Position numbers and translations under genes: made by a program
Shown here: positions 24,069 through 25,207 of the stretch, in pieces
How the letters are laid out: each line of letters begins with the position of its first letter
Numbering within the stretch: position 1 is the first letter of the stretch
Notes under the pieces: model-generated
What the model was told of the DNA's origin: nothing
Database searches by the model: none
The model's input: only the letters and a program-made list of their open reading frames with translations
Source of the DNA: CAZDCZ01 sp964504155
GTDB lineage: Bacteria; Bacteroidota; Bacteroidia; Bacteroidales; UBA12077
Direction: 5' to 3'
NCBI GenBank assembly: GCA_964504155.1
Contig: CAZDCZ010000046.1
Span: forward strand, 1-25,207
Length of the DNA stretch: 25,207 bases

Positions 24069-24101
24069 AGTCAGGGTTTTACTTAAAGCAAAATCCTGAC
24101 T
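24069..24101. repeat. 33-bp palindrome, copy 5 (between cas1 and cas2)
   Basis: Outer arms AGTCAG/CTGACT, inner arms TTTACTT/AAGCAAA with one mismatch, and the shared ACTTAAAG centre. It starts 11 nt after the cas1 stop and would form a hairpin in the cas1-cas2 message. Confidence 0.75.
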
Positions 24102-24124
24102 AATAATTCCTGATTAAATATAAG

Positions 24125-24463
24125 ATGAATTCTTCACGACTCAATCAATATAGAATTATGTGGGTATTAGTATTTTTCGACTTGCCGACCGAAACAAAAA
24201 AAGATCGCAGAAATGCTTCTTTGTTTCGTAAACATCTTATAAAAGATGGTTTTTCGATGTTTCAGTATTCAATATACATGCGTCATTGTGCCAGTAGAGA
24301 AAACGCACAAGTTCATATTAAAAGAGTAAAATCGTTTTTACCACCACACGGACATGTAGGAATATTAAATATTACAGATAAACAATTTGGAATGATAGAA
24401 CTTTTTTACGGACAAGCAGAAACAAATAAACCCGATATGCCCCAGCAATTAGAATTATTCTAA
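24125..24463 (+). CDS. cas2: CRISPR-associated protein Cas2
   Basis: 112 residues. It begins MNSSRLNQYRIMWVLVFFDLPTETKKDRR, where the conserved aspartate is D19 in VFFDLPT. The rest shows the ferredoxin-like fold expected for Cas2 (FRKHLIKDGFSMFQYSIYMR, then PPHGHVGILNITDKQF). Cas2 dimers bridge two Cas1 dimers in the spacer-integration complex. The start chosen matches Bacteroidota II-C Cas2 proteins, which have about ten residues before the first strand. It lies 66 nt after cas1, with a 33-bp palindrome in the gap. A 42-bp direct repeat begins 3 nt after its stop codon. Confidence 0.95.
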   Translation: MNSSRLNQYRIMWVLVFFDLPTETKKDRRNASLFRKHLIKDGFSMFQYSIYMRHCASRENAQVHIKRVKSFLPPHGHVGILNITDKQFGMIELFYGQAETNKPDMPQQLELF

Positions 24464-24466
24464 TTG

Positions 24467-24508
24467 AATTGAGGGCTTCGCTGTAAGCGAAACTTTCAAT
24501 AATAAAGA
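24467..24508. repeat. Right 42-bp direct repeat containing a 33-bp palindrome
   Basis: It matches 17396-17437 at 41 of 42 positions (a single A/G change in the left arm). The palindrome is 24468-24500. It lies between the cas2 stop and the shared terminator. Confidence 0.85.
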
Positions 24509-24518
24509 GTTTTGATAA

Positions 24519-24556
24519 TAAAAAAGGGTTCGATATTGTATCGAACCCTTTTTTTA
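24519..24556. terminator. Bidirectional terminator between cas2 and the CRISPR array
   Basis: Stem GGGTTCGAT/ATCGAACCC with A- and T-runs on either side. It can end the cas operon (plus) and the leftward array transcript (minus). The remaining bases before the array (24557-24622) show nothing I can name. Confidence 0.85.
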
Positions 24557-24622
24557 ACACAGTTTTTTAATTCCAAATATTACACTTAACTTGTTGTGAT
24601 AAAATGCATTAAACTCAGCTGT

Positions 24623-25207
24623 ACTGTGTTCAATACGTCAAATATACAAAATGAAAGCAATTCACAACAAATTGCTCAAAATATTAGATTATGTTCAAAC
24701 TGTGTTCAATACGTCAAATATACAAAATGAAAGCAATTCACAACGGGAAAGAGATTTTAACTGAGAATAAAAATACTGTGTTCAATACGTCAAATATACA
24801 AAATGAAAGCAATTCACAACAGGCTGCGGTTTATTCCCACTTTTGCCCGACTGTGTTCAATACGTCAAATATACAAAATGAAAGCAATTCACAACAAGGT
24901 ACTGAAGATGGTGCTAATAAACTTAACTGTGTTCAATACGTCAAATATACAAAATGAAAGCAATTCACAACATAGCAAAGAGATAAATAGTAATATAGAT
25001 TACTGTGTTCAATACGTCAAATATACAAAATGAAAGCAATTCACAACTACCTGGAACATTATCACAATCATATATCCACTGTGTTCAATACGTCAAATAT
25101 ACAAAATGAAAGCAATTCACAACTAGAGCATCGTTTGAGATTATGAATACTGAACTGTGTTCAATACGTCAAATATACAAAATGAAAGCAATTCACAACA
25201 TTGTTTT
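24623..25207 (-). CRISPR. Type II-C CRISPR array, at least 8 repeats, continuing past the window
   Basis: Eight identical 46-bp repeats start at 24623, 24699, 24775, 24850, 24926, 25002, 25078 and 25154. Spacers are 30 bp except the third (24821-24849, 29 bp). The last spacer is cut by the window end after 8 nt. On the minus strand the repeat begins GTTGTGAATTGCTTTC and ends GAACACAGT. This orientation pairs with the tracrRNA, so crRNAs are read leftwards and the array converges on the cas genes. All repeats are identical, including the cas-proximal one, so no decayed end is visible here. I found no spacer match inside the window. Confidence 0.97.
24639..24667 (-). promoter_or_regulatory. Promoter-like motif embedded in each CRISPR repeat (first copy shown)
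   Basis: On the minus strand, repeat positions 2-4 are TTG and 23-30 are TATATTTG, with 18 nt between. Transcription would start about 9 nt before the end of the repeat, giving a short repeat tag, then the spacer. All eight repeats carry it. Internal repeat promoters are known in Neisseria II-C arrays. Confidence 0.5.

Noticed and set aside
24519..24556. Another member of the 33-bp palindrome class
   Set aside because: It is a symmetric terminator whose A/T runs extend the pairing beyond 33 bp, so any length could be assigned.
24691..25033. Open reading frames across the CRISPR array
   Set aside because: They only reflect the lack of stops in two frames of the repeat; the products are repeat translations.

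Overview
The window looks like a draft scaffold from an anaerobic member of the Bacteroidota, probably Bacteroidales-like. It is AT-rich. Several genes are preceded by the Bacteroidota promoter pattern TTG-N18/20-TAnnTTTG instead of -35/-10 boxes. The CRISPR-Cas locus is type II-C with the long (46 bp) repeats typical of this phylum. A run of 100 N marks one assembly gap.

Layout. 1-3.1 kb is an eroded accessory stretch: the tail of a broken D-threonine aldolase-like gene, a CPBP membrane protease, an isoprenylcysteine-methyltransferase-like protein, a truncated secreted-protein pseudogene, a five-residue-repeat protein broken by the gap, and a RAYT transposase remnant. 3.1-4.0 kb is a membrane-bound LytTR regulator. 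4.1-15.5 kb, all on the minus strand, is an amino-acid/2-oxoacid fermentation island. It holds a four-subunit pyruvate-type ferredoxin oxidoreductase behind an Lrp regulator, a second four-subunit 2-oxoacid (VorB-type) ferredoxin oxidoreductase, an aminotransferase, a flavodoxin, a membrane protein, an unlisted 48-residue membrane miniprotein, and an ADP-forming acyl-CoA synthetase. The inferred logic is amino acid -> 2-oxoacid -> acyl-CoA + reduced ferredoxin -> acid + ATP. The [FeFe]-hydrogenase maturase hydE (15.8-16.9 kb, plus strand) suggests that the electrons can leave as H2.

16.9-25.2 kb is the CRISPR-Cas region: two tandem candidate small RNAs, tracrRNA (minus strand), cas9, a RAYT transposase, cas1, cas2 and an array of at least eight repeats that runs off the window. 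The tracrRNA anti-repeat pairs with the minus-strand reading of the repeat, so the array is transcribed leftwards, toward the cas genes. Each repeat carries a promoter-like motif.

The most unusual feature is a set of imperfect palindromes of exactly 33 bp, built as outer arm 6 / inner mismatch 3 / inner arm 7 / centre 1, scattered through the CRISPR locus. Two lie in phase inside coding sequences as 11-codon inserts, one in cas1 and one in the RAYT gene itself. Two near-identical copies within 42-bp direct repeats bracket the tracrRNA-cas9-RAYT-cas1-cas2 block. I infer recent REP-type palindrome traffic, possibly driven by the RAYT enzyme encoded inside the cas operon.
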